The notes below the pieces were generated by a model. It searched no databases, had not been told where the DNA came from, and saw only the letters and a list, made by a program, of their open reading frames with translations. A stretch of 35,627 nucleotides of DNA from SAR202 cluster bacterium Io17-Chloro-G6 (GTDB lineage: Bacteria > Chloroflexota > Dehalococcoidia > UBA3495), in contig MUCT01000042.1 of NCBI GenBank assembly GCA_002816585.1, positions 1 through 35,627 on the forward strand, in the 5' to 3' direction. The position numbers were made by a program, and so were the translations under genes. Numbering within the stretch: the stretch's first letter is position 1; the number at the start of each line of letters is the position of its first letter. Of this stretch, positions 17,600 to 25,776 are shown one piece after another.

Positions 17600-19447
17600 A
17601 TGGAACCGAGCCTAATCAGAAACTTCTGCATCATTGCCCACATCGACCACGGGAAATCGACCTTGGCCGACCGCTTTTTGGAAATCACCGGCACCGTACG
17701 CTCCGGCGATATGAAAGCGCAGTTCCTGGACCAGATGGACCTGGAAAGGGAAAAGGGCATCACCATCAAAGGGAAGGCAGTGACGATGTCACACACTGCC
17801 CCGGATGGCAAGAGGTATCAGTTTAATCTCATCGACACGCCGGGACACGTGGATTTCAGCTACGAGGTGTCCCGTGCGTTGGCCGCCTGTGAGGGTGCGC
17901 TGCTGGTGGTGGACGCCAGCCAAGGCATCGAAGCCCAGACTATCGCCAACACACTGCTCGCCATGGAATACGACCTAGATTTGATCCCGGTGGTTAACAA
18001 AGTGGACCTGCCCCAGGCAGAGCCAGAGAGGGTCGCCGCCGAGATGCAACAGGCGTTCGGTTTCCGGGAAGACGAGATACTCTACGTTTCGGCCAAAGAC
18101 GGCACCGGCGCCAAGGAAATATTGGACGCCGTCGTGGAGCGGGTGCCGGCTCCCGCTGGTGTCGCCAGTGGCGCGCCGCGCGCCCTAGTCTTCGACTCGG
18201 AATATAACTCTTATAAGGGAATCATCGCCCACATTCGGGTTAAAGATGGCGTGATCACCAAGAACGACCGAATCAAGGTCATGTCCTCTGGGAAAGTGGC
18301 GGAAATCGTGGAGGTGGGAGTATTTTCCCCAGGACCAACACCAACGGAAGCCTTGGAGATGGGCCAGGTTGGTTACGTGGCCACCGGTTTCAAAGAAGTG
18401 CGGGATTGCTCTGTGGGCGATACATTGACCGTGGACCGCTCGGCGGCGGTTGAGCCCCTTCCCGGATACTTTCCTCTCAAATCCATGGTGTTCGCTGGTC
18501 TGTATCCTTCCGACGGTGAAGAATACACCAACCTGCGTAACGCCCTAGAAAAGTTGCAACTGAATGACGCTTCGCTCAGCATTGAGCCGGAGAGCAGCAC
18601 CGCCTTGGGCTTCGGATTCCGCTGCGGGTTTCTGGGCCTGATGCACCTTGAGATCGTTCAAGAGCGGTTGGAACGCGAGTACGACCTAGACCTCATAGTC
18701 ACGGCTCCCAGCGTTGCCTATCAAGTCGTGCTGACCAATGGAAACACAATCCTGGTGGACAGCCCGTCCAAGTTGCCGCCTCCCAACGATATGAGCGAGG
18801 TCCAAGAGCCGATGTTGGACCTGACCATCGTGGCGCCTAGCCGTCATGTTGGTGCGCTGATGGATTTGATGCACTCCCGGCGGTCCGAATTCAAGCGGAT
18901 GGAGTATATGCAGGGTGGTGGGACCCGCCGGGACGGCGAAGAAGAATCCGGAGACGCATCACGCGTGGTGATGGAGTACACCATTCCCCTGGTGGAACTG
19001 CTGGCCGACTTTTATAACCAGCTAAAGTCCAAAACCCAGGGATACGCTTCATTGGATTACACATTCGTCGGCTACCAAGCCGCGCCTTTGGTCAAGGTCG
19101 AGATATTGGTGAACCATCACTCGGTGGAAGCGCTATCCATGATATTGCACCGGGATGCCGCGGTCGTCCAAGGCCGGAAGATCGTGGAAAAGTTGCGCTC
19201 CACCATACCCCGGCAAATGTTTGAAGTCCCCATCCAAGCGTCCATTGGCAGCCGCATCATTGCCCGGGAGACGGTGCGCGCCATGAGAAAAGACGTTCTT
19301 GCCAAATGTTATGGCGGCGATATCACGCGGAAGAGGAAGCTGCTGGAGAAGCAGAAAGAGGGCAAGAAGCGCATGAAGATGGTGGGCCAGGTTGAGATTC
19401 CTCAGGAAGCCTTCTTGACCCTTTTGGCAGTGGGCAGCGAAGGCTAG
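17600..19447 (+). CDS. lepA: Elongation factor 4 (LepA), ribosome back-translocating GTPase
   Basis: LepA is a translational GTPase that binds the ribosome and is linked to initiation and to rescue of stalled translocation. The 615-residue length is usual (about 600). G1 is AHIDHGKS (13-20), followed by switch I with EREKGITIKG, G3 DTPGHVDF (79-86), G4 NKVDLP (133-138) and G5 VSAKDG (163-168). The EF-G-like domain II, domains III and V (including GFRCGFLGLMHLEI) and the LepA-specific C-terminal domain (SIGSRIIARETV, then KKRMKMVGQVEIPQEAFLTLL) are all complete. The ATG at 17600 gives the canonical N-terminus, but the ribosome site is weak (GAACGAG). It is transcribed apart from the transporter genes upstream. 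Confidence 0.98.
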   Translation: MEPSLIRNFCIIAHIDHGKSTLADRFLEITGTVRSGDMKAQFLDQMDLEREKGITIKGKAVTMSHTAPDGKRYQFNLIDTPGHVDFSYEVSRALAACEGALLVVDASQGIEAQTIANTLLAMEYDLDLIPVVNKVDLPQAEPERVAAEMQQAFGFREDEILYVSAKDGTGAKEILDAVVERVPAPAGVASGAPRALVFDSEYNSYKGIIAHIRVKDGVITKNDRIKVMSSGKVAEIVEVGVFSPGPTPTEALEMGQVGYVATGFKEVRDCSVGDTLTVDRSAAVEPLPGYFPLKSMVFAGLYPSDGEEYTNLRNALEKLQLNDASLSIEPESSTALGFGFRCGFLGLMHLEIVQERLEREYDLDLIVTAPSVAYQVVLTNGNTILVDSPSKLPPPNDMSEVQEPMLDLTIVAPSRHVGALMDLMHSRRSEFKRMEYMQGGGTRRDGEEESGDASRVVMEYTIPLVELLADFYNQLKSKTQGYASLDYTFVGYQAAPLVKVEILVNHHSVEALSMILHRDAAVVQGRKIVEKLRSTIPRQMFEVPIQASIGSRIIARETVRAMRKDVLAKCYGGDITRKRKLLEKQKEGKKRMKMVGQVEIPQEAFLTLLAVGSEG

Positions 19448-19459
19448 CAGAACCCCATC

Positions 19460-19951
19460 TTAGAGCCCGAGGGCGTCCCGCAACTCCCGCAGCTGGGCCA
19501 GATGGTCCGTCATGTGCCCGTCCAATGTTCGCTCAAGTATGGCATTGAGCGTTCGCCCTTCATCAATCTCCCGTGATTTCTGATGCATCATTACGGTCTT
19601 TGTCTCCAAGTCTGCATCTGAGAAGTCCAACAGGGCATCCTCCAGCCCCTGGAAGAGAGCCTCGATATCGGCGGTGACCTGAGCCATGTCGTACCCAGAC
19701 CGCTCTGGCGTGACGTTGGTCAGGTCGGACCAAATGTCGTACTCCCTGACTTCTCCGGAAAGGATTCCTTTGACCAATCCATGGACCCCGCCCGGCGGTG
19801 TTTCCAACATATGGTACACCATCTCCCGCGCCGACCACTCAGCCGGGTCCTGCTTCCAATCCAGGCAATAGTCCATCCCCTCTAGAGCCGCCAGCAACTC
19901 GCTCTTGACGCGCCGGGCTGACTCCAGGTGTGCTTGCTTGCCGGTTGTCAA
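19460..19951 (-). CDS. DinB-like four-helix protein
   Basis: This 163-residue protein fits the DinB/YfiT metal-binding four-helix-bundle superfamily. EWSAREMVYHMLE contains the first histidine (H47), and DGHMTDHLAQLREL near the end contains two more (H146, H150), giving the usual three-His metal site. Members include thiol-dependent S-transferases and many damage-induced proteins of unknown role, so the activity here cannot be stated. There is no signal peptide. It is convergent with lepA (stops 12 bp apart) and lies downstream of galU on the same strand, with a GC-rich hairpin repeat between them. Confidence 0.8.
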   Translation of the reverse strand: MTTGKQAHLESARRVKSELLAALEGMDYCLDWKQDPAEWSAREMVYHMLETPPGGVHGLVKGILSGEVREYDIWSDLTNVTPERSGYDMAQVTADIEALFQGLEDALLDFSDADLETKTVMMHQKSREIDEGRTLNAILERTLDGHMTDHLAQLRELRDALGL

Positions 19952-19986
19952 TTGACTCCCTCCATGAAGATAGTGCCCGCATCATA

Positions 19987-20013
19987 CCTTCCCCCGTGCG
20001 AAGGGGAAGGGAC
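19987..20013. repeat. GC-rich hairpin repeat, copy 1
   Basis: CCTTCCCC (19987-19994) pairs perfectly with GGGGAAGG (20003-20010) across an 8-base loop. The right arm GGGGAAGGGAC is shared base for base with the hairpin at 31568-31578. It lies downstream of galU and upstream of the DinB-like gene, so it may be a small dispersed intergenic repeat that can also end transcripts. Confidence 0.55.
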
Positions 20014-20044
20014 TGCTTCCCACCATGGGAGTAGGCGGCATCGC

Positions 20045-20914
20045 CTATATTCGGTCTTGAAATTCTCTCAACAAGGAGAGCGCCTCTGCTTGAGTGTCGT
20101 CCCGGTCCAATGCAAAGGCCAGAGACGCCCGGAGAAGCCCCATGGGTGTGCCTCCGTCGAACCGTTTGCCGGCGAATTTATAGGCATAGAGTTCATGGTC
20201 CCGGAGCAGGGCCAGCAGCCCATCCGTGAGTTGAATCTCCCCCTTGGCGCCAGGCTGGGTGTTCTCAAGGCACTGAAATATTTGAGGCGGCAGGATGTAG
20301 CGGCCAACTATCGTTAGATTGGAAGGCGCCTGTTCCCGGGGCGGCTTTTCCACCATTCCTTGTAGCTTGTAAAGCCGGTCCGACACCGGGGTCCCATCCA
20401 CCACGCCGTAGTTGTGGATCACTTCCCAGGGCAACTCCTCCACTGCTATCACTCCGGCGTTCACTTGGTCTGAAACCTGAATCATCTGGGCGATGGCGCC
20501 TGGAGAATGCGCGATGATGTCGTCGGGCAAAATGACCACGAAAGGCTCGTCGCCCACGGCGTCCTTGGCCATCAGCACCGCATGGCCCAGTCCCAGGGCT
20601 TCGTGCTGCAAAACAAAGCTGACACGCGCCAAACCGGAGGCTTCCGCCACTTTAGCTAAAAGGTACTCATCGCCACTGTCGGCCAGGCGTTGTTCCAAGG
20701 CGGCGTGGGGCTGAATGTAATCGCTGATCGATTCTTTGCCGGGGGATGTGACGATGATGACCTCTTCCACGCCCGCCTCGGCGGCTTCCGTGACGACGTA
20801 TTGCAGCAGTGGCCGGTCTATTATGGGAAGAAGCTCTTTGGGGACGGACATGGTCACCGGTAAGAACCGGGTGCCAAGGCCCGCGGCAGGGATGACGGCT
20901 TTTCGTATCTTCAT
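20045..20914 (-). CDS. galU: UTP-glucose-1-phosphate uridylyltransferase
   Basis: The enzyme makes UDP-glucose from UTP and glucose-1-phosphate for glycan and glycolipid synthesis. The 289-residue length fits GalU (about 290-300). The N-terminal nucleotide loop is AAGLGTRFLP (10-19), followed by PKELLPIIDRPLLQYVV, the metal site in VILPDDII, and the typical VEKP and GKRFDGGTPMG motifs of GalU. The segment after the loop reads PVTMSVPKE rather than the PATKAIPKE of E. coli GalU, so one lysine of that stretch is Met, as in RmlA-type enzymes; the PKE lysine is kept. The GGTP motif and overall pattern favour GalU over RmlA. The ATG start has CCGGAG three bases upstream. No other glycan gene is adjacent. 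Confidence 0.93.
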   Translation of the reverse strand: MKIRKAVIPAAGLGTRFLPVTMSVPKELLPIIDRPLLQYVVTEAAEAGVEEVIIVTSPGKESISDYIQPHAALEQRLADSGDEYLLAKVAEASGLARVSFVLQHEALGLGHAVLMAKDAVGDEPFVVILPDDIIAHSPGAIAQMIQVSDQVNAGVIAVEELPWEVIHNYGVVDGTPVSDRLYKLQGMVEKPPREQAPSNLTIVGRYILPPQIFQCLENTQPGAKGEIQLTDGLLALLRDHELYAYKFAGKRFDGGTPMGLLRASLAFALDRDDTQAEALSLLREFQDRI

Positions 20915-21147
20915 GATCTCCGGCAGAGGGAATCGAATTTAATTCCGGCGGCGGTTCTAACACCGGCCTACGGAGGTAACCGTGGGCAAGACCCCTTGAC
21001 TCTCCCACTCCACCAATCCTACCATGATAATGAGGCCGTACTAAACGGGGAGCTAGCGGTGCCCTCTATCCGCAATCCGCTATAGCGGGGTTGAATCCCT
21101 CCCCTCGGCAAGGCGAAAGGGCCCATATCTTGGGTCGTGATATTGAG

Positions 21148-21244
21148 GGCTGGGTCCCGCGCGACGTAGACTTGTGAACCCCGCCAGGTCCGGAAGGAAG
21201 CAACGGTAAACAGGGCCCTATGTGCGCCGCGGGAGTGCCTGGCC
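21148..21244 (+). ncRNA. ffs: Signal recognition particle RNA, small bacterial type (4.5S)
   Basis: The SRP signature GTCCGGAAGGAAGCA forms the conserved apical loop and symmetric internal loop that bind Ffh. The ends pair as GGCTGGGTCCCGCG with CGCGGGAGTGCCTGGCC, giving one long hairpin of about 97 bases. There is no Alu domain, so it is the short type. The ends are set by pairing and may be off by a few bases. A weak GATATT lies just upstream; no clear -35 was seen. Confidence 0.95.
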
Positions 21245-21364
21245 TGAGTCATAGCTCATGAAATGCCTGATGGTCAATGACAACGGGAGGTGTGCGGCCT
21301 TAATCATGTCATCGGCTCCTCCAACCCCTGCACCCCTTTGCCCGAAACAAAGGTCACTAAAGCT

Positions 21365-22237
21365 GTGACGCTATCGACCCGTGGTGGACGCGGCGCCAGC
21401 GCCCGCAAGTCCCTTGGCCAACATTTCCTGACCGACAGCCGGACAGTGGGCCGGATACTCGAGGCCGCAGACCTCTCACGCGACGACGTGATAGTCGAGA
21501 TCGGGCCGGGCCGAGGTTTTTTGACCCGGAGATTGGTGGGCCGAGTGAAACGGGTGGTGGCCATAGAACTGGACGGTAAACTTGCGGCAGATTTGCCGTC
21601 GCGGTTGGGGTTCCCGGCCAGCTTGACCTGCATCGAGGCCGACGCCAGGGAAGTAGACTTGGCAGGGATTATTGCCCCTGACAACCGGTACAAAGTGGTC
21701 GCGAACCTCCCCTACTACGCCGCAAACCCCATTGTCCGGCGTTTATTGGAATCACAGCCGAAGCCGGACCTGTTGGTGGTCATGGTCCAGCAAGAAGTGG
21801 CGAAGAACATGGTGGCACAGCCCGGCGACATGCGAATCTTATCGGTGGCCACCCAGTTCTATGCCAAGGCAAAGATGGTCTGCTCCGTGCCGCCTAGATA
21901 TTTCAGGCCTCCACCCAAAGTCACTTCAGCCGTGGTGCGCTTGGATGTCTTATCAGAGCCCGCCGTTGAAGTCGCCAGCGAGGATGAGTTCTTCCAAGTC
22001 GTCCGGGCCGGTTTCGCCGCTCCCCGCAAGCAGATACGCAATTCCCTTAGTCAGGGACTGGGCATCCAGCCTTCTGTCGCGGGTCAGATATTGGAACGGG
22101 CCGGCATCGACTCCACTCGGAGACCCCAGACCCTGAATATTACAGAATGGGCGTCTATCTACCAGGCGATGTCTTTGTTTGCGCGCCCCATCGATGCCGG
22201 AGCTCGAGACGACCGGGCTCCGAACGAAGAGAGGTAA
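21365..22237 (+). CDS. rsmA: 16S rRNA dimethyladenosine transferase
   Basis: RsmA (KsgA) dimethylates two adjacent adenines in helix 45 of 16S rRNA late in small-subunit assembly. SLGQHFLTD near the N-terminus, the SAM loop VEIGPGRGFLT (44-54), the acidic AIELD and the catalytic VANLPYYAANPI (112-123) are all present, and the C-terminal helical domain is complete. The frame is open from a GTG at 21290, but there the GGGAGG overlaps the start codon, leaving no spacing. GTG 21365 is preferred: AAAGG lies 11 bases upstream and it leaves 17 residues before GQHF, as in homologues (290 residues). TTG 21338 is a further option. The gene heads a packed set with ispE and lgt. Confidence 0.95.
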   Translation: MTLSTRGGRGASARKSLGQHFLTDSRTVGRILEAADLSRDDVIVEIGPGRGFLTRRLVGRVKRVVAIELDGKLAADLPSRLGFPASLTCIEADAREVDLAGIIAPDNRYKVVANLPYYAANPIVRRLLESQPKPDLLVVMVQQEVAKNMVAQPGDMRILSVATQFYAKAKMVCSVPPRYFRPPPKVTSAVVRLDVLSEPAVEVASEDEFFQVVRAGFAAPRKQIRNSLSQGLGIQPSVAGQILERAGIDSTRRPQTLNITEWASIYQAMSLFARPIDAGARDDRAPNEER

Positions 22238-22240
22238 CGC

Positions 22241-23131
22241 TTGGAGGTTCCCGCCTACGCCAAACTGAACCTGACCTTTGAGGTCTTGGGGCGCCGTAGT
22301 GATGGCTTTCACCAGGTCACCACCGTCATGCAGACCATCGGACTGGCCGACGTGCTCCGTATCGAGCCGAACTCGGTGCTCAGGGTGGATTGCGAGTACC
22401 CGGAATTGGCAGGAGAGCAGAACCTAGTCTGGCAGGCCGCGGTAGAGCTGGCCAAGGCGGGCAACGTTGAGCCCAGAGCCAGGATAACGGTCGAAAAGTA
22501 TATCCCAGTGGGAATGGGACTTGGCGGAGGCAGCAGCGATGCCGCCGCGGCGCTGCTGGGGCTTAACCGTCTCTGGGACCTCGGGTTTTCACTTGACGAA
22601 CTGGCTCCAATCGCAGCGGGACTGGGTTCCGACGTATCCTTCTTTCTGTGGGGAGGGACGGCTCTGGCCCAAGGAAGGGGTGAACAGATAACCAGATTGC
22701 CGCCCCTGCCGCCCCTGGCGGTCACCCTGGTGTTTCCGGACCTGTTGATACCCAACAAAACGGCTGCCATGTATTCCAGGTTGACCCTGGCCCAATTCAG
22801 TGATGGCGGCGTGACCCGGCAGATGGTTCAGATCCTGGCCACGGGTCATTTCGTCAAGGAATCAGTGGGCGGTCTGATTTTTAACGCCTTTTCCGACGTG
22901 GCGGCATGGACCTACCCCGGTTTGATCGAGCTGTGCCGCGAAGTTGTTAGCCAAGGAGGGCCTGCGATGCACTTATGCGGGGCCGGCCCGGCGTTGTTCA
23001 CGCTCCCTTCCAGCGAAGAGGAGCACCAGAGCATCGCAGAACTGTTGCAACCGCACAGCGCCGGGGTTTACCTTGTTAATACAGTGCCCCCGGACAAGTG
23101 CGGTTTAGGATCGTTACCGCCGGCCGTGTGA
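22241..23131 (+). CDS. ispE: 4-diphosphocytidyl-2-C-methyl-D-erythritol kinase
   Basis: IspE phosphorylates CDP-methylerythritol in the MEP pathway to isoprenoid precursors. It is a GHMP kinase of 296 residues. The catalytic Lys is K8 in AYAKLNL, the ATP loop is PVGMGLGGGSSDAAAAL (about 89-105), and the catalytic Asp is D131 in GLGSDVSFFL. The third GHMP motif is LCGAGPALFTL. The TTG start is chosen because GAGAGG lies 6 bases upstream and it gives the canonical N-terminus. Only three bases separate it from the rsmA stop, so the two are probably co-transcribed and translationally coupled; the rsmA-ispE pairing is common in bacteria. Confidence 0.96.
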   Translation: MEVPAYAKLNLTFEVLGRRSDGFHQVTTVMQTIGLADVLRIEPNSVLRVDCEYPELAGEQNLVWQAAVELAKAGNVEPRARITVEKYIPVGMGLGGGSSDAAAALLGLNRLWDLGFSLDELAPIAAGLGSDVSFFLWGGTALAQGRGEQITRLPPLPPLAVTLVFPDLLIPNKTAAMYSRLTLAQFSDGGVTRQMVQILATGHFVKESVGGLIFNAFSDVAAWTYPGLIELCREVVSQGGPAMHLCGAGPALFTLPSSEEEHQSIAELLQPHSAGVYLVNTVPPDKCGLGSLPPAV

Positions 23132-23168
23132 GGGAGCACCCAATACCGATTTGGCGAGGGTTCAATCA

Positions 23169-24035
23169 ATGGGCGTACTGGGCAGCATTTCCATTGGGAT
23201 AAATCCAAACCTGATAGACGCGGGGGGCTTCGTCCTTTCCTGGCATGGTGTGATGACCTTCGTGGCGGTTGCGGTTGCGGTTTATCTGGTGGCTCGCTGG
23301 GGCGGAAAAGAGGGAATGAATGTGGATTCCATCTATTCCGTTGCGGTCTGGGCCATCATCGGCGGAGTAATCGGCGCCCGGATCCTCCATGTGATTGACT
23401 TCTGGGACGAGGTTTACAAGGACGACTTGGCCAGCGTGTTCACGGTTTGGTCGGGAGGCATCGCGATCTACGGCGCCATACTCGGCGGCTTCGCCGGTGG
23501 CGCGCTCTACATCGTGATCCGCAACTCTGACTGGTTTTTGGCCATGTGGGAAAAGGTCTTCCCATTCATGGGTGAAGCCCACCGCGCCAACCTGCCTGGG
23601 ATAGGGCGCTTGGCCGATCTGACCGCGCCCGCCCTGCTGGTGGCCATGGCCATCGGGCGCGTTGGCGACGTCATCAACGGCGAGCATTTCTCCAAGGTCA
23701 CTGACCTGCCTTGGGCAGTCATCTACACTCATGCCAATAGCCCAGGTATATTCAGGCCGCCAACTCACCCCGCAGTCGCTTATGAGTTGATCTTCGACCT
23801 CGTCTTGTTGGCCGCTATCTGGCCTCTGCGAGACCGCCTGCGCCCACGCGGAATGTTTTTCGCCCTCTATCTGGGGACCTATTCCGTCGGCCGGTTCTTC
23901 CTTAGCTTCCTGAGGGAGGAATTCAACGAATACTTCGGCGTGCTAAACGAAGCCCAGGTTGTGGCGATAATCGTGGTACTAATCACTGTCCCACTGCTGG
24001 TCTGGAAGGCCCAATTGGTGCGGCCGAACAGTTAA
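23169..24035 (+). CDS. lgt: Prolipoprotein diacylglyceryl transferase
   Basis: Lgt attaches diacylglycerol from phosphatidylglycerol to the lipobox cysteine of prolipoproteins at the outer face of the cytoplasmic membrane. It has 288 residues with about seven hydrophobic segments. Conserved blocks seen are GARILHVIDFWDE, WSGGIAIYGAILGG (about 94-108), the signature AIGRVGDVINGEHF (161-174) and HPAVAYELIFD (200-210), with Arg in the last block region GRFFLSFLRE. In the signature, Asp stands at the position of Asn146 of E. coli Lgt (GRIGN). The ATG at 23169 is preferred over an upstream TTG at 23151 because GAGGG precedes it by nine bases and the TTG has no ribosome site. It lies 37 bp behind ispE. 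Confidence 0.95.
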   Translation: MGVLGSISIGINPNLIDAGGFVLSWHGVMTFVAVAVAVYLVARWGGKEGMNVDSIYSVAVWAIIGGVIGARILHVIDFWDEVYKDDLASVFTVWSGGIAIYGAILGGFAGGALYIVIRNSDWFLAMWEKVFPFMGEAHRANLPGIGRLADLTAPALLVAMAIGRVGDVINGEHFSKVTDLPWAVIYTHANSPGIFRPPTHPAVAYELIFDLVLLAAIWPLRDRLRPRGMFFALYLGTYSVGRFFLSFLREEFNEYFGVLNEAQVVAIIVVLITVPLLVWKAQLVRPNS

Positions 24036-24080
24036 CCGGACCTAAAGCTCAGCCTAAATCTCAGATAGAAGCGCGGCGGA

Positions 24081-25772
24081 CTAACCCTGGGAAGGCCGGA
24101 AGTCCAGTAGCTTCAACGCGATGGCCCCTTTCCCCCGGTAGGAGTCATTGGTCACCGTGAAAGCTAGGTCCACGTATTGGGTGCTTGGCTTCCATTTATC
24201 AGCTTGATTGAAAGCCAGCGCTGTGAACTGGGCGCCGTTCTGCTCCACTCGCAACCGCAGGTGTTGCTGTTCCCGGCCCATGTGGGCGTATTCCAGGACC
24301 TTGGCGGCCAGGCTGGCGAAAACCGGCCTGATATTCGCGGGTCCATAGGGCTCCAGGTCGTTGATCCATCCCACCGCCTCAGCGTCCAGATCGGCCAGAT
24401 TTATGACGGCATCTATTTCCAAGGTCCGTTCCAAGCCTGGCGTTTGGAGAGTTAAGGCGCCGTAGGCCTCCAAGCGTGATTTAAGCTGTGGGACGGCGAT
24501 AGTCGGGACTGTCAGGCCGGCAGCCTGGGAATGTCCTCCAAACCGGACCAAGAGGTCTTCACAGGACTCGATTGCCGCTGCGATGTCAAAACTGGAGATG
24601 CTGCGTCCGCTGGCGACGCTGTGTTCGCCTTCCACGGCTATGACCATTGCTGGGCGCCGGTACCGGTCCACCAGGCGTCCCGCGATCAGTCCAGCGACGC
24701 CTCGGGGGAACCTCTCATCGGCAATCACGATCAAAGAAGGCAATTCGCCCAAGTCCTCAACCAATTGCTCGGCAATGGCGTAGGTTTCTTCGCTGACCGC
24801 CCGCCGTTCCAAGTTCAATGTCTCCAGTTTGTGGGCCAGGGCGCCGGCTTCATCTGGAGAATCGGTCGTTAACAGCCTGTAGCTGTCCATGGGGTCGCCC
24901 ATACGGCCCGCCGAATTCAATCTAGGCGCTATCTGGAAAGACACCGTCTCAGCGGTGATGTCGTCCGGGTCCACTCTGGCCGAGTTGTATAAGGCCCGCA
25001 GTCCGGGGCGGCGAGTACTACCCAACTCCCGGAGACCCTCGCGCACCAGATACCGGTTCTCATCCAGCAGTGGCACCAGGTCGGCGATCGTCCCCATCGC
25101 GGCCAGTTCCAGCAGGCCGGGGTCCCACGGCTGACCGTAGAAGTCAAATAAGCCTTGGACGAGCTTAAAAGCCAATCCTGCGCCACAGAGATCGGCAAAC
25201 GGGTAGTTGCCGCCAGAGATTTTTGGGTTCAGCGACGCCACCGCGTTTGGCACGCCGTTGTGGGGCAGATGATGGTCGGTGATGATGACGTCGACGCTAA
25301 TGGACTTGGCGTAGTCCACCTCTTCAAATGCTGTGATGCCGCAGTCCACGGTTACGATCAAGGTCACGCCTTGGGCTGCCATGGCATCGATGGCCCCATT
25401 GGACAGGCCGTGGCCTTCACCTACGCGGTGTGGCAGGTACGGCGTAACTCGCACTCCCAAAGAAGAAAGTCCCTCGGCAATGATCGCCGTACCTGTGATG
25501 CCGTCGACGTCGAAGTCACCGAAAACTCCCACGCGTTCTTTGGCATTCACCGCGGCGTACAGCCGTTGCAGCGCCGTATCCATACCGGCGATACGTAAGG
25601 GGTCGTAAGGAAGCCTGTGGGGTGGGTCAAGAAGGGCTGCTAACTTCTGAGGTGTGTCGAAGCCTCGCTTCACCAACACCTGGGCGATGGCCGGTGGCAC
25701 CTGGCCAGAGAGACCGTTGGCGTGCAAAGCAGACGGCAGCGACCAAGAAATTTCCCCGCCGGCGATTGTCAC
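24081..25772 (-). CDS. recJ: Single-stranded-DNA-specific exonuclease RecJ
   Basis: RecJ degrades single-stranded DNA 5' to 3' in recombination and mismatch repair. The DHH phosphoesterase motifs are complete: GDFDVDGITG (85-94), VTVDCGI (140-146), ITDHHLP (164-170) and the fourth motif around GTIADLVPL. The DHHA1 domain has RFGGHSQAAGL, and a C-terminal OB-like domain follows. The frame is open to 25835, but that start would overlap fabF by 59 bp and add 21 residues with no counterpart. GTG 25772, four bases after the fabF stop, gives MTIAGGEISWSLP, in line with RecJ N-termini (563 residues). It is probably co-transcribed behind fabF. Confidence 0.96.
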   Translation of the reverse strand: MTIAGGEISWSLPSALHANGLSGQVPPAIAQVLVKRGFDTPQKLAALLDPPHRLPYDPLRIAGMDTALQRLYAAVNAKERVGVFGDFDVDGITGTAIIAEGLSSLGVRVTPYLPHRVGEGHGLSNGAIDAMAAQGVTLIVTVDCGITAFEEVDYAKSISVDVIITDHHLPHNGVPNAVASLNPKISGGNYPFADLCGAGLAFKLVQGLFDFYGQPWDPGLLELAAMGTIADLVPLLDENRYLVREGLRELGSTRRPGLRALYNSARVDPDDITAETVSFQIAPRLNSAGRMGDPMDSYRLLTTDSPDEAGALAHKLETLNLERRAVSEETYAIAEQLVEDLGELPSLIVIADERFPRGVAGLIAGRLVDRYRRPAMVIAVEGEHSVASGRSISSFDIAAAIESCEDLLVRFGGHSQAAGLTVPTIAVPQLKSRLEAYGALTLQTPGLERTLEIDAVINLADLDAEAVGWINDLEPYGPANIRPVFASLAAKVLEYAHMGREQQHLRLRVEQNGAQFTALAFNQADKWKPSTQYVDLAFTVTNDSYRGKGAIALKLLDFRPSQG

Positions 25773-25776
25773 AGGA

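Noticed and set aside
20828..20860. GalU reassigned as RmlA because of the TMS-PKE stretch
   Set aside because: The downstream KRFDGGTPMG, VEKP and overall pattern are those of GalU; one substituted residue does not outweigh them.
21019..21252. 77-codon minus-strand frame over the SRP RNA
   Set aside because: It is antisense to a clearly structured RNA with the SRP signature.
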